From Clostridium sp. CAG:253 (GTDB lineage Bacteria; Bacillota; Clostridia; Lachnospirales; Lachnospiraceae), in assembly GCA_000436755.1 (NCBI GenBank), contig FR887289.1:1-14655 (forward strand): a stretch of DNA of 14,655 bases. The letters are read 5' to 3'. The translations under genes and the position numbers were made by a program. Positions within the stretch are counted from its first letter, which is position 1; every line of letters starts with the position of its first letter. Shown in pieces: positions 1-8,414 of this stretch. Under the pieces are notes generated by a model that saw only the letters and a program-made list of their open reading frames with translations, had not been told where the DNA came from and ran no database searches.

Positions 1-35
1 GTGTTCCGCTTTATTTTTATTTAATGCGTCACCAA

Positions 36-110
36 TCGGGGTGACAGGATTCGAACCTGCGACCCCCTGATCCCAAATCAGGTACTCTAGCCAAACTGAG
101 CCACACCCCG
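36..110 (-). tRNA. tRNA-Pro (anticodon UGG)
   Basis: On the minus strand the region folds into a full cloverleaf. The acceptor stem CGGGGTG/CACCCCG has seven pairs with discriminator A at position 36. The D stem is GCTC/GAGT, the anticodon stem CCTGA/TCAGG encloses the loop TTTGGGA, and the T arm holds TTCGAAT. The anticodon is TGG, which reads proline codons. The CCA end is not encoded, since the next bases are TTG, so it must be added by tRNA nucleotidyltransferase. The gene has its own promoter at 164-192 and appears to be a single-tRNA unit within what can be seen; the downstream side is cut by the window edge. Confidence 0.97.
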
Positions 111-163
111 AGTTTCTTTTCGCTTCGCTTACTCGCTAACCGCTTTCCCGTGACGCAAGATAT

Positions 164-192
164 ATATTACATTATGTTGCACTGTTTGTCAA
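164..192 (-). promoter_or_regulatory. Sigma-A type promoter of tRNA-Pro
   Basis: On the minus strand TTGACA (192-187) is followed by exactly 17 bases and TAATAT (169-164). This predicts a transcript start near 157 and a leader of about 47 bases before the mature tRNA. The -35 is perfect and the -10 has one mismatch, as expected for a stable RNA promoter. Confidence 0.85.
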
Positions 193-230
193 CAACTTTT
201 TTTATTTTTTTTAATTTTTTTTTGCATAAT

Positions 231-263
231 CCGAAAAAACCCTTATTTATAGGGATTTTTCGG
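231..263 (-). terminator. Intrinsic terminator after the 5'-nucleotidase gene
   Basis: The stem CCGAAAAA/TTTTTCGG and an inner CCCT/AGGG stem are separated by one A-A mismatch and close a 7-base loop. On the minus strand the inner GC stem is followed by TTTTTT, the usual A-tract/stem/T-tract layout. It lies 38 bases after the stop codon at 301. Its symmetry would also allow function on the other strand. Confidence 0.75.
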
Positions 264-300
264 ATTACTTCCAGTCACAATATTTATGTAACCGTCATTA

Positions 301-3300
301 CTATCTTATAATTCTCAATTTACTCTGACTTGTTCCTGCACTGTTTGTTGCAAACGCTCTAAGGTGCGTTCTGTATGGATATCTTCTTATCTTGAAGATA
401 TAACGATACCTGTGCATTCTCTTTGAATATCCGCTTGTTTTTGTTCTTGTGTATCTGTTTTTGCCGATTCTGAGCACAACTCTAGGTACTTTCTCCTTCG
501 TAAGAACTATTATTTTTCTCGTTCTTGTCGTAAGTCTGCCATAGATATTCGGTACACTCGGCTTTCCAAGTGATACAGCACGCTTTCTCATTGCTTTTAT
601 AGATGCTCCGTGGGCAGTTCTTATTATCGCATAAATGCCTGTCCCAACTGCAACATGTTTCTTAAGCTTAAACTTAAAATCACCATCTTTATTTGTTTTT
701 CTCACATAGACAATTCCATCTACAAAAACATAAACTGTTGCCCTGCCGTTTGCCCATCTTCCTGTAACATAAGAACTCTTATTTGTTACATTTCCTATAT
801 GAAGTTTTGTATTTCTGTGTTTTGTATAAACCTCTGAAGCGGTTTTTACTACTTTCGTCTTTGATACACCAACTCTTGTTTTTCCCTTAACCTTATCTTT
901 TCCATATACCTTAAATGTCGTTTTGGCATGAAGTCTCGGCGTTGTTATTCTAAAATATCCGGCTGCATCAGCACGTGCTGTATACTGCCTTTTGCCGAGT
1001 TTCAAAACAACTGTACATTTCCCGCTGTTTGGTACATATCCGAAAACATATCTGTCGGCACTGGAAACAGTGTATACTGTCGGCTTATTCGGTGCACTCT
1101 TTGTCACTTTTTTGTTTCTCACATGGCTGACTCTGCCAAGCCTGTCTATGGCATATACGGAAACAGTAGTTCCAGAATACTGATTAGGTATGGAAATGGT
1201 ATAATCTCCATTACTCTTTATTACTACGTTTACTTTTTTAATTTTAAGTTTTTTATCGTAACCGTTACTCTTCTTATAATAAGAAGTTCCTAAACTTTTT
1301 GAAATATACACATTTTTTCCGATAACCGCATATACCTTTGTATGGGTATCATTTATATTTCCTTTAATCTCAAAAGCATTATTTTTTGCAGATGTAATCT
1401 TAGGACAGTTTGGTCCCTTTCTCTTAACAGTCACACTTACACTCTTACTTTTTTTGCCGCTCTTGTCCGCAACATAAACAGTTATTTTTTTACCCGCTTT
1501 CTGAACCGGAATTTTAACGGTAAAACTTCCTTTAACATTGACAGTCGACTTATAAACTTTTGAACCTATTTTTACATTTGCAATAAGACTTGGATAAGCT
1601 TTTCCCTTAACCTCCCCGTCAAGATTTGATACTGTATTTACAGTCGGTGCAATAATTGATTTCGGATAAATATTAGTAATAGCAACCTTTTCTACTACTG
1701 CCTTGCCATTTCCACTCTGAACTAAAACCGAATATATACCATTCTGCGTTGCGTCAAAAGTATCGGTATCCATTGTAACCGCTCCACCGCTTGCTGGCTG
1801 TATATTCCATACATCCGAATCCATGTCATAGTCACCCTGTATATACTTTTTCAAGGTAATGCCTGACTTGGCATTTGCTATTACTTTAACAGGCACACTG
1901 CTTTTCGTGTCCGCCTTGCTTGTTTCAGATACAACAACTGACGGCAGTGATTCATCCTCCTGTGTACTCTGGTTTCCGCTGCTACAATTATAATAATTAT
2001 ATACTCCCATCGAGTCATAAATTCCGGTACACCACTCTTTTGCAAGCAGAAGCTCTTCTCCGGATTTTCCGCTTTCCAAAACAAAATTGTAATTGTCAGG
2101 AAGTTTCAATGTCCAGTTTTGGGAAACATTTAATTTCAAATCACTAATCTGTGCCTTGTCACGAAGATAATCTTCAATAACATCTTGAAGATTGTCATGT
2201 GAACTTTGAAGCACGTTATCACTCACGCCCTGATTTGCCTCACACTGCATATGCGGTGTAATCTTGTCCGTTACAAGCACAAGTGTCTGAGTATCACTTA
2301 TATCTTTTCCGTTGTAGGTCATTGAAGTAATTCTATGCGTGTCATTCAAAAGATTTCCATTGGTATCATATCTCGGTGCTACACTTGGGTCTATAGTATA
2401 TTCTATACCACTGCACTGGAAAAACTGGCTCAAATCTCCAAAATATGACTCCTGAATAAGAGAATTTCCTCCTTCTTCATTGACAAAATTAGATATAATA
2501 ATATTATTCCATTCCGTATCTTTTGAAGTTCCTGTAGTCTGATATATCGAAGCAGACCACTCAAGCCATTCTTTCAGCTGTTTTCCGGTTATGGAGTATA
2601 TGTATACATATCTGTGGTAATTTGCAAGAGAATCCAAATCACCCTCCATCAATTTTTCCGAAATATCAGAATAATCTCCACCGCCTTCTCCGCCGTACTT
2701 AGTATACCTCGCCAGCGAAACAATAGGGTAATTTCCATACTTTGAACTGTTGGCGGCTACAAATCTCGACGCATAATCTATCTGTGCATTATGGACTATC
2801 TGCATAATATCATTGCTCTCAAGCAATGCAGAATAATTGTTCCATCTCTCACCGTCAGCAATCTTTCCGATTTCTGTACTGCAATATGTTTTTAAAACAC
2901 TATCCCATTTGGACATAGTTGAAGTGATTGTACTGTCAACTGCAGTATCTTTCTTTACTTTTCTTATTTCATAACTTGAATTATCAAGCTCAATTTCACC
3001 TTTTTTGTTGACTTTTAAGTTCAAATCAACTACTCCGATACCACGACAGCTGTCCTGAACCATGATAAGTCTCTTTCCGTTTACAAGTCCTGTCTCTTTG
3101 TCAACATTTGGAAGCGAGTAATGCGCATCGTTTGTATCTGCCACCGGAAAATCAATATGCTCATGTCCGGCAAGCACCATGTCTATATCATCCACCGTAG
3201 TAAGCATATATGCCATATCTCCTGCCTTTTTCTTTGGATTATTTGTACCAAAGCCTGAGTGAGCCAATGCTATAACTATATCTGCTCCCTGCTTTTTAAG

Positions 3301-4050
3301 GGCTGCCGCCTGTTTTTTTGCATTTTCAAGTATATCTTCCGTAACAAGTTTTCCCTTCAGTTTTTCTTCTTTACTCGAAAGTGACGGAACCGTTTCCCCT
3401 AAAATACCCACCTTGACAGACATTATCTGCCCTTTTTCATTTGTCAGCTTTTTTTCTATAATTTTGTTTTCTACACCGAAAACACTCTTACCGTTTACCG
3501 CGCTATATACATTCGACAATACACACTTGTTCATCAGTCCTGATGCGTCAAGCTGCTGGACAATATAGTCATAACCATAATCAAAGTCATGATTTCCAAG
3601 TGTGATTGCATCATAACCGATTTTACTCATCGCATTATAAACAGGCTGCAAGCTTTCCGGAGAATTATTGTATATGTAATCCGTCGTAAAATCATACACA
3701 CTGTCTCCCAGGTCAAATGTAAGAGTATTGCCCTCTCCTGCTTCACTTCTTGCTTTTTTTACAAGAGTATATGCCTTATTGAGACCTCTGATAACCTCCT
3801 GCTCTGACTGATAATCATAATTAACTACTTGTCCGTGAATATCTGTTGTAAATACAACTCTCATATCCGCTTCTGCCGCAGCCGCTGTCGCAACGGTCGC
3901 TTTCTCATTCGATCTTGTCACAGCAACTTCTGCTGCCTCTGCATTTTTTGTAATTTCTGATACATTATTATTTGAAGGAGTAACCTGACATATTGATGTT
4001 ATAGAAATTGCAAAACTCATAAATAAGCCTATTGATTTTCTTAAACTCAT
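301..4050 (-). CDS. Secreted 5'-nucleotidase/2',3'-cyclic phosphodiesterase with Ig-like repeats
   Basis: An exported two-metal phosphoesterase of the UshA/5'-nucleotidase family, likely to dephosphorylate extracellular nucleotides. Residues 1-22 form a signal peptide (RK, then a hydrophobic core). The metallophosphoesterase domain (about 62-350) shows D70-x-H72, GD at 115-116, GNHD at 152-155, H264 and GHEH at 295-298, so the full metal-ligand set is present. The substrate-binding C-terminal nucleotidase domain spans about 390-660. A region at 700-795 is followed by about five Ig-like modules (starting near 800, 880, 988, 1080 and 1166) that resemble bacterial Ig (Big_6-like) domains. By hand count the last 449 residues hold about 99 Lys/Arg and 16 Asp/Glu. 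No LPXTG motif or C-terminal membrane anchor is seen. The start has the ribosome site AGAGAGG. Family members without repeats are about 500-600 residues. Exact substrate is unknown. Confidence 0.9.
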   Translation of the reverse strand: MSLRKSIGLFMSFAISITSICQVTPSNNNVSEITKNAEAAEVAVTRSNEKATVATAAAAEADMRVVFTTDIHGQVVNYDYQSEQEVIRGLNKAYTLVKKARSEAGEGNTLTFDLGDSVYDFTTDYIYNNSPESLQPVYNAMSKIGYDAITLGNHDFDYGYDYIVQQLDASGLMNKCVLSNVYSAVNGKSVFGVENKIIEKKLTNEKGQIMSVKVGILGETVPSLSSKEEKLKGKLVTEDILENAKKQAAALKKQGADIVIALAHSGFGTNNPKKKAGDMAYMLTTVDDIDMVLAGHEHIDFPVADTNDAHYSLPNVDKETGLVNGKRLIMVQDSCRGIGVVDLNLKVNKKGEIELDNSSYEIRKVKKDTAVDSTITSTMSKWDSVLKTYCSTEIGKIADGERWNNYSALLESNDIMQIVHNAQIDYASRFVAANSSKYGNYPIVSLARYTKYGGEGGGDYSDISEKLMEGDLDSLANYHRYVYIYSITGKQLKEWLEWSASIYQTTGTSKDTEWNNIIISNFVNEEGGNSLIQESYFGDLSQFFQCSGIEYTIDPSVAPRYDTNGNLLNDTHRITSMTYNGKDISDTQTLVLVTDKITPHMQCEANQGVSDNVLQSSHDNLQDVIEDYLRDKAQISDLKLNVSQNWTLKLPDNYNFVLESGKSGEELLLAKEWCTGIYDSMGVYNYYNCSSGNQSTQEDESLPSVVVSETSKADTKSSVPVKVIANAKSGITLKKYIQGDYDMDSDVWNIQPASGGAVTMDTDTFDATQNGIYSVLVQSGNGKAVVEKVAITNIYPKSIIAPTVNTVSNLDGEVKGKAYPSLIANVKIGSKVYKSTVNVKGSFTVKIPVQKAGKKITVYVADKSGKKSKSVSVTVKRKGPNCPKITSAKNNAFEIKGNINDTHTKVYAVIGKNVYISKSLGTSYYKKSNGYDKKLKIKKVNVVIKSNGDYTISIPNQYSGTTVSVYAIDRLGRVSHVRNKKVTKSAPNKPTVYTVSSADRYVFGYVPNSGKCTVVLKLGKRQYTARADAAGYFRITTPRLHAKTTFKVYGKDKVKGKTRVGVSKTKVVKTASEVYTKHRNTKLHIGNVTNKSSYVTGRWANGRATVYVFVDGIVYVRKTNKDGDFKFKLKKHVAVGTGIYAIIRTAHGASIKAMRKRAVSLGKPSVPNIYGRLTTRTRKIIVLTKEKVPRVVLRIGKNRYTRTKTSGYSKRMHRYRYIFKIRRYPYRTHLRAFATNSAGTSQSKLRIIR

Positions 4051-4113
4051 AAATTACCTCTCTCTTATTATTATTTACAATAACAATGTTTACCACATAT
4101 TTATGTTAATAAT

Positions 4114-4128
4114 ATGTTGACTCAACAT
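4114..4128 (-). promoter_or_regulatory. Perfect palindrome upstream of the 5'-nucleotidase gene (operator-like)
   Basis: ATGTTGA-C-TCAACAT has two 7-base arms around a single base. It lies 64-78 bases upstream of the nucleotidase start and just past the terminator of the teichoic acid polymerase gene. It could be an operator for a dimeric repressor. On the minus strand it contains TTGAGT, a possible -35 element, but no convincing -10 sits at the right distance. The assignment rests only on symmetry and position. Confidence 0.35.
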
Positions 4129-4133
4129 CTAAA

Positions 4134-4173
4134 ATTCGCAGCGCCCAATAAACCTCTGCAAGACGCTGCGAAT
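4134..4173 (-). terminator. Intrinsic terminator of the teichoic acid polymerase gene
   Basis: A perfect 10-base stem, ATTCGCAGCG (4134-4143) with CGCTGCGAAT (4164-4173), closes a 20-base loop. On the minus strand it is followed by TTTTAG. It begins 16 bases after the stop codon at 4189. The loop is longer than usual and the T-run short, so efficiency may be moderate. Confidence 0.7.
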
Positions 4174-4188
4174 ATATAATACAATATT

Positions 4189-7100
4189 TTAATAACCTTT
4201 GCTCTTTAAATAAATATAAGTACGTTCACTATTTTTATCATCTATATATTCAAAATAATGGTGATGATCTTCTGCATCCTTTGGCAACAATGCGAAATCA
4301 CTGTTTATACATTCTTCTATATTGTCAATAAGTTCTTCTTTCTCATATGCATGTCGTCCAAATAACTCATTCTCCATATCAATATAGCTGCCGTGAGCAG
4401 TATTGTAATGCTCAAGGTCAAACTGATAGAAAATTACAGGTTTCTTTTGATAGTAAACGTCCCAGCATACACTTGAATAATCCGTTATAAGCAAATGGCA
4501 TTTTTTCATAATCTCATTTAATGGTTCCTCACCAAACGGAACTAATGTTATTCTCTCGCCCGTCTTTTTAAAGTTTTTAAGATAGCCCGCAAATTTAGGA
4601 TGAATATAGAATATCATTCTCGCATCATGCTCTTCCAAAATCTTATCAAGACGCTCACTCTGAAGCAGACTTGAATAATTTTTGTAGTATTCGCTTTTCA
4701 GAAAATCTTCATCACTTACCTCTTCAAGCCACGAACGCCATGTCGGCATAAGCAGGATAAGCTTATCATCCTTTGTGGAAGTGTCCTCAAGAACATCCCA
4801 TCTTGTAAATCCTGTAATCGGAGCCTTGCCTTCTGAATAATCAAGATACTTGACTACTATATCCTGCTCAAACTGTGAAGTTGTGGCAAAATATGTCATA
4901 GGACTGCTTCCTTTTCTGCCGAACAACGGTCCAACCTGTTTAAGCGCAGTAACACCATGCTGGAGGAAGAAAATAGGTCGTTTGTCAATCTTTGACCTTA
5001 TCAGACTTGTCTTACATCTCCATGCATACAAATGTGTTCTGGAATCAGATGCAACATACAAAACTGCACTAAGTACATATAAAACATGTTTTAAACTCAT
5101 AAACTGTATTATATGGTCATCATACTCCTTGATTTTTTCATAGTCAGGAGCCTTTTTATCTATTACATAGTAAATATTTTTCTTCTCTTCTTCAGAAAGA
5201 TTTTCCATACAGTACTTGAAGAAATAATATCCGTTATCCTGTGCCATTGAGCAGAATTTCTCATACACAAGCCATATTTTCTTTCTTTTCAGGATAGGTT
5301 TAAACAATACATAGATAGCACTCGCTGCCATCTCCTTAATTTTTGTTGAGTATGCATCATATTCTGAATCCTGACGGTATAAGAATGCAAGACATCCTCC
5401 CTTAGTATAATAAGGGAATGTCATATGGCCCTCACCGGCAGAATACTGTCTGTTTGTAAGGTAGAAATTATTCTTCCAATAGTTGCTTGTAAATCTTGCT
5501 CTTATCTCATTTTCAATTCCATACTTGTTTGCAATAATCCTAAGATCCCAATAAAGCTCTCTCAGATTCATCTCATCAAAGTTAAGATATGCTGTTATAA
5601 GATAATGTTTTTCAGTCTTTTTAATATCATATTTAACCGGAATATCATAAGTCAATGCACTTCTGTATCTTAAAACAACATCCTTTATTTCAAGACCTTC
5701 CTGTCTCCTCATTTTCATAAACACAGTACAGGTATTTTTGCTTGACTTAATCTTCTTAATCTTAGCCTGTGTATATTCATCAACAATCCTTTCAGGCTTG
5801 CGCAATACAATCGAGATAGTTCTGTCTCCGTTTCTTGAATACGGTACAACTGCAACTTCACCTTCCTCATAAAAACGGATACTGTCAGGGTCACCAACTT
5901 TTTCAATCATACATGGTGCAAGATATGCATTTGGCTTGTCATACTTTTCTACACCTGTGTCAGCCTTCTTTGCAAGTTCCGGACAGTAGAATGTTCCGAT
6001 GAATTTTTCTTCTGATTCCATGTTGACAAACTCTGCGGCAAGCTGGTATCTTCCTGACGGAGACATTCTTTCATGCCAGCGTTTAAAGTCCTCATGAATC
6101 ACTCCGCTTTGTCTCTCTTCGTCTGAAAGTTCTCTCATACATAATATGGAATAATCTTTCTCCAGAATCATAAAACTGAGCGGTACAAATTTTTCTTTAT
6201 CTCTTATCTTAAGAGTAATGCCATCCGTTCCGCTTTCTATGTCGGACTCAACAGGTATTCTCTGTGTATTATTTGTTCCACATCCCTCCGCAGCAACATA
6301 GAATTCACGGAGATACGGTGTCTGGACTTTCAAATTTGGGAAAGTTCTTTTAAGTTCTCTCTCCTGAAGTCTTGTCACAACTGATTTGACACCAAGCTTA
6401 TATAAAAACTCTTCCAGATATGTTCTCGGTGTTGTATTTGTTATGATTACATAATCAAAATCATAATTGTAGCCGTCATAAAGTCTGCAGCTTACAGATT
6501 TTTTAAACCACTTCTTCTCAAACTGGACAATATCATTGTCTTTCGTGTACTGTTTGATAACTTCAAAATCGCTCTCTGTTTTTACTTTCTTAGGGTGAAT
6601 TATTCTTCTCGGTTTCTGTCTGTTCTCAGAGTAGTCCTGTACAATCATTCCGTCTTCCTTGCCGTACAAAACAAGGTCGAGCATCTTTGCAGGAGAATCT
6701 AACGAATCATATTTAATGAACTTCTCACAATAATCTCCGTCATCATAGCTTGCACCAAGAATTTTTTCACTGACAAGCCATTCTTTTAACTCTTCTATTT
6801 TATATAACTTTACAAAAGGAAGCTCTTTTATATCAAAATATGTTCCTCTGTCTGACATATACTGGTCATAGTCATACATATAAAGTATTATAGGCTTTCT
6901 CGTAACTGAAAAATCAAAGAATACGCTCGAATAATCAGTTATAAGAGCATCTACACTATTTAAAAATTCATACTTGTCAACTTCTGCCGGGAAACTCTTG
7001 ATATGCTTATAGTCTCCGAGCTGAACGCTGTTTTTAAGTATCGGATGAAAATTAACATACAAAATCTGGTTATCTTTAAGATTTTTATCGAGATAACTCA

Positions 7101-7884
7101 TCATTTTGGTAACTTCTTTGCTGTAAGCATCCTGATTTACCGAATGATTACTTGTACCTCTCCATGTCGGCATGTATGCATACACAACCTTGTCCTCAAG
7201 TCCAAGCTGTTTTCGCACTGTCTCTGCCTTTTCCTTATCCATGAAAATACTGTTTCTCGGATAACCGCTGAGTGCAACTTTTCCGGTATATAAAGGCTCA
7301 AGGTTATAGTCTCCCATAATTGCATCCTTTGTAAATTCATTCGGATGCATGAGATAATTTGCCTGCAAGAAATTATGTTGTACATTGTACATGGATTCTA
7401 TACCCTTACGCATCTGTTTTCCGAGAGTTTTGAGCGGTGTTCCATGCCATGTCTGAAGGTAAACCTGCTCATCTTTTCTAATAAAATAGACAGGAAAAGA
7501 ACTGTTGTTTATAAGATATTTCGCTGTTGCAAGCACCTTCAAATATTTATATGAAGTAATACTTACAAGCTTTACCGGAATATCATTTGCTTCAATAAAC
7601 TTTTTATGTGTCTCGTAGTCCTCCGGATTTGTACTGTAATAAATCTCATACTTATCCGCATCATCTCTTGATAAAAGTTCCTTCAATATATAAAATGGTG
7701 AATCTGAAATCGTTGTTCCGTGAAATGACTCAAATAAAATTCTGTTTTCCACCACCGGACAGTGTTTATAATAACTGCCGTAAAAGAACTTCATCTTAGG
7801 AGCTCTTTTCAATATTCGTCTGGCATTATTCTTCAACACATGGTATCCTCTTACCATTTTTGCCCTCACCTTATTTATAAACAT
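4189..7884 (-). CDS. Two-headed CDP-glycerol glycerophosphotransferase (teichoic acid polymerase)
   Basis: Transfers glycerol phosphate from CDP-glycerol to build poly(glycerol phosphate) at the inner face of the membrane. Two separate catalytic domains are visible in 1231 residues. The first (about 48-400) has TWHGTP at 145-150, PTWRG at 239-243, NFHP at 278-281, TDYSS at 316-320 and RGTYFD at 346-351, closely like TagF/TarL. The second (about 865-1220) has LQHGV at 974-978, PTWRSW at 1047-1052, YIHPK at 1093-1097, TDYSS at 1134-1138 and HGSYID at 1164-1169. Both keep the two catalytic-type histidines. Residues 405-860 match nothing I recognise. TagF proteins with one head are about 400-750 residues. 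The gene follows tagD, giving a donor-plus-polymerase pair. An alternative start at 7857 (M10, 1222 residues) follows AAGGTGAGG and may be better than the listed start, which follows AGAAAGGA. Acceptor and product are inferred. Confidence 0.88.
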   Translation of the reverse strand: MFINKVRAKMVRGYHVLKNNARRILKRAPKMKFFYGSYYKHCPVVENRILFESFHGTTISDSPFYILKELLSRDDADKYEIYYSTNPEDYETHKKFIEANDIPVKLVSITSYKYLKVLATAKYLINNSSFPVYFIRKDEQVYLQTWHGTPLKTLGKQMRKGIESMYNVQHNFLQANYLMHPNEFTKDAIMGDYNLEPLYTGKVALSGYPRNSIFMDKEKAETVRKQLGLEDKVVYAYMPTWRGTSNHSVNQDAYSKEVTKMMSYLDKNLKDNQILYVNFHPILKNSVQLGDYKHIKSFPAEVDKYEFLNSVDALITDYSSVFFDFSVTRKPIILYMYDYDQYMSDRGTYFDIKELPFVKLYKIEELKEWLVSEKILGASYDDGDYCEKFIKYDSLDSPAKMLDLVLYGKEDGMIVQDYSENRQKPRRIIHPKKVKTESDFEVIKQYTKDNDIVQFEKKWFKKSVSCRLYDGYNYDFDYVIITNTTPRTYLEEFLYKLGVKSVVTRLQERELKRTFPNLKVQTPYLREFYVAAEGCGTNNTQRIPVESDIESGTDGITLKIRDKEKFVPLSFMILEKDYSILCMRELSDEERQSGVIHEDFKRWHERMSPSGRYQLAAEFVNMESEEKFIGTFYCPELAKKADTGVEKYDKPNAYLAPCMIEKVGDPDSIRFYEEGEVAVVPYSRNGDRTISIVLRKPERIVDEYTQAKIKKIKSSKNTCTVFMKMRRQEGLEIKDVVLRYRSALTYDIPVKYDIKKTEKHYLITAYLNFDEMNLRELYWDLRIIANKYGIENEIRARFTSNYWKNNFYLTNRQYSAGEGHMTFPYYTKGGCLAFLYRQDSEYDAYSTKIKEMAASAIYVLFKPILKRKKIWLVYEKFCSMAQDNGYYFFKYCMENLSEEEKKNIYYVIDKKAPDYEKIKEYDDHIIQFMSLKHVLYVLSAVLYVASDSRTHLYAWRCKTSLIRSKIDKRPIFFLQHGVTALKQVGPLFGRKGSSPMTYFATTSQFEQDIVVKYLDYSEGKAPITGFTRWDVLEDTSTKDDKLILLMPTWRSWLEEVSDEDFLKSEYYKNYSSLLQSERLDKILEEHDARMIFYIHPKFAGYLKNFKKTGERITLVPFGEEPLNEIMKKCHLLITDYSSVCWDVYYQKKPVIFYQFDLEHYNTAHGSYIDMENELFGRHAYEKEELIDNIEECINSDFALLPKDAEDHHHYFEYIDDKNSERTYIYLKSKGY

Positions 7885-7913
7885 CTTAATAAATCCTTTC
7901 TAAACAATTGTAA

Positions 7914-7937
7914 GGGACTGTTGCCAACAACAGTCCC
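7914..7937 (-). terminator. Hairpin between tagD and the polymerase gene (partial terminator or processing site)
   Basis: A perfect 10-base stem GGGACTGTTG/CAACAGTCCC closes a 4-base loop. On the minus strand it is followed by TTACAATTGTTT, a weak and interrupted T-tract. It fills the gap after the tagD stop and lies 30 bases before the polymerase start. With no clear new promoter behind it, partial read-through or RNA stabilisation is more likely than full termination. Confidence 0.55.
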
Positions 7938-7965
7938 AAATATATCATCAAAATCTCCGGTTTAA

Positions 7966-8373
7966 TCAGTCTTTTTTCTGCTGACCTTCAAGTCCCAGAT
8001 CATTTTTTATCTTAGATGTTGAAATTCCTTCTGTTCTTGGCAAATAAACAACTTCACAATATTCCTTGAGGAAATCAAATTTCCCCTCCCAGTCATGTCC
8101 CATAACAAACACATCAATATCATTATCAACAACATCAGAAATTTTCTGTTCCCATGTATTTTCAGGAATAACCTCATCAACATATCTTATCGCTTCAAGA
8201 ATCTGCTTCCTATCCTCATATGAATAGTATGCTTTTTTATTCTTGATGGCGTTAAATTCATCTGTCGATAAAACAACAAGCAGATAATCACCAAGCTCTT
8301 TAGCTCGTCTGAGTATATTTATATGACCTACATGAAGTAAATCAAAAGTTCCATATGTTATTACCTTTTTCAT
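7966..8373 (-). CDS. tagD: Glycerol-3-phosphate cytidylyltransferase TagD
   Basis: Makes CDP-glycerol from CTP and sn-glycerol 3-phosphate in the cytoplasm, the donor for glycerol-phosphate teichoic acid. The 135-residue protein is a single cytidylyltransferase domain. The nucleotide-binding motif HVGH is at 14-17, R55 and R63 are present, and the signature RTEGISTS is at 113-120. These positions coincide with those of Bacillus subtilis TagD (129 residues), so the whole family core is intact. The start at 8373 follows GGAGGG with 5 bases spacing. A longer frame reaching 8400 adds nine residues with no family match and is rejected. It has its own promoter at 8415-8443 and precedes the two-headed polymerase by 81 bases. 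Confidence 0.95.
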   Translation of the reverse strand: MKKVITYGTFDLLHVGHINILRRAKELGDYLLVVLSTDEFNAIKNKKAYYSYEDRKQILEAIRYVDEVIPENTWEQKISDVVDNDIDVFVMGHDWEGKFDFLKEYCEVVYLPRTEGISTSKIKNDLGLEGQQKKD

Positions 8374-8414
8374 CTTTACCCTCCAGTATGATAAACACAA
8401 ATTTACACATTGAG

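Noticed and set aside
1..35. A further tRNA downstream of tRNA-Pro (GCGGAACAC at the edge)
   Set aside because: Too short to test and it does not match the start of a tRNA I recognise.
928..1293. Open frame of 121 codons on the plus strand
   Set aside because: It is antisense to the Ig-like repeats of the nucleotidase and has no recognisable domain.
3975..4050. Possible lipoprotein signal in the nucleotidase (TSIC near residue 21)
   Set aside because: The residue before Cys is Ile, which does not fit a lipobox; an ordinary signal peptide explains the segment.
4097..4125. Promoter of the nucleotidase gene starting at TTGAGT
   Set aside because: The best -10 candidates at 16-17 bases (TAAATA, AAATAT) match the consensus poorly, so no promoter is called.
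8374..8400. Nine-residue N-terminal extension of TagD
   Set aside because: It has no ribosome site in front and would place the clear GGAGGG site inside the coding region; the family starts at MKKVITYGTFD.
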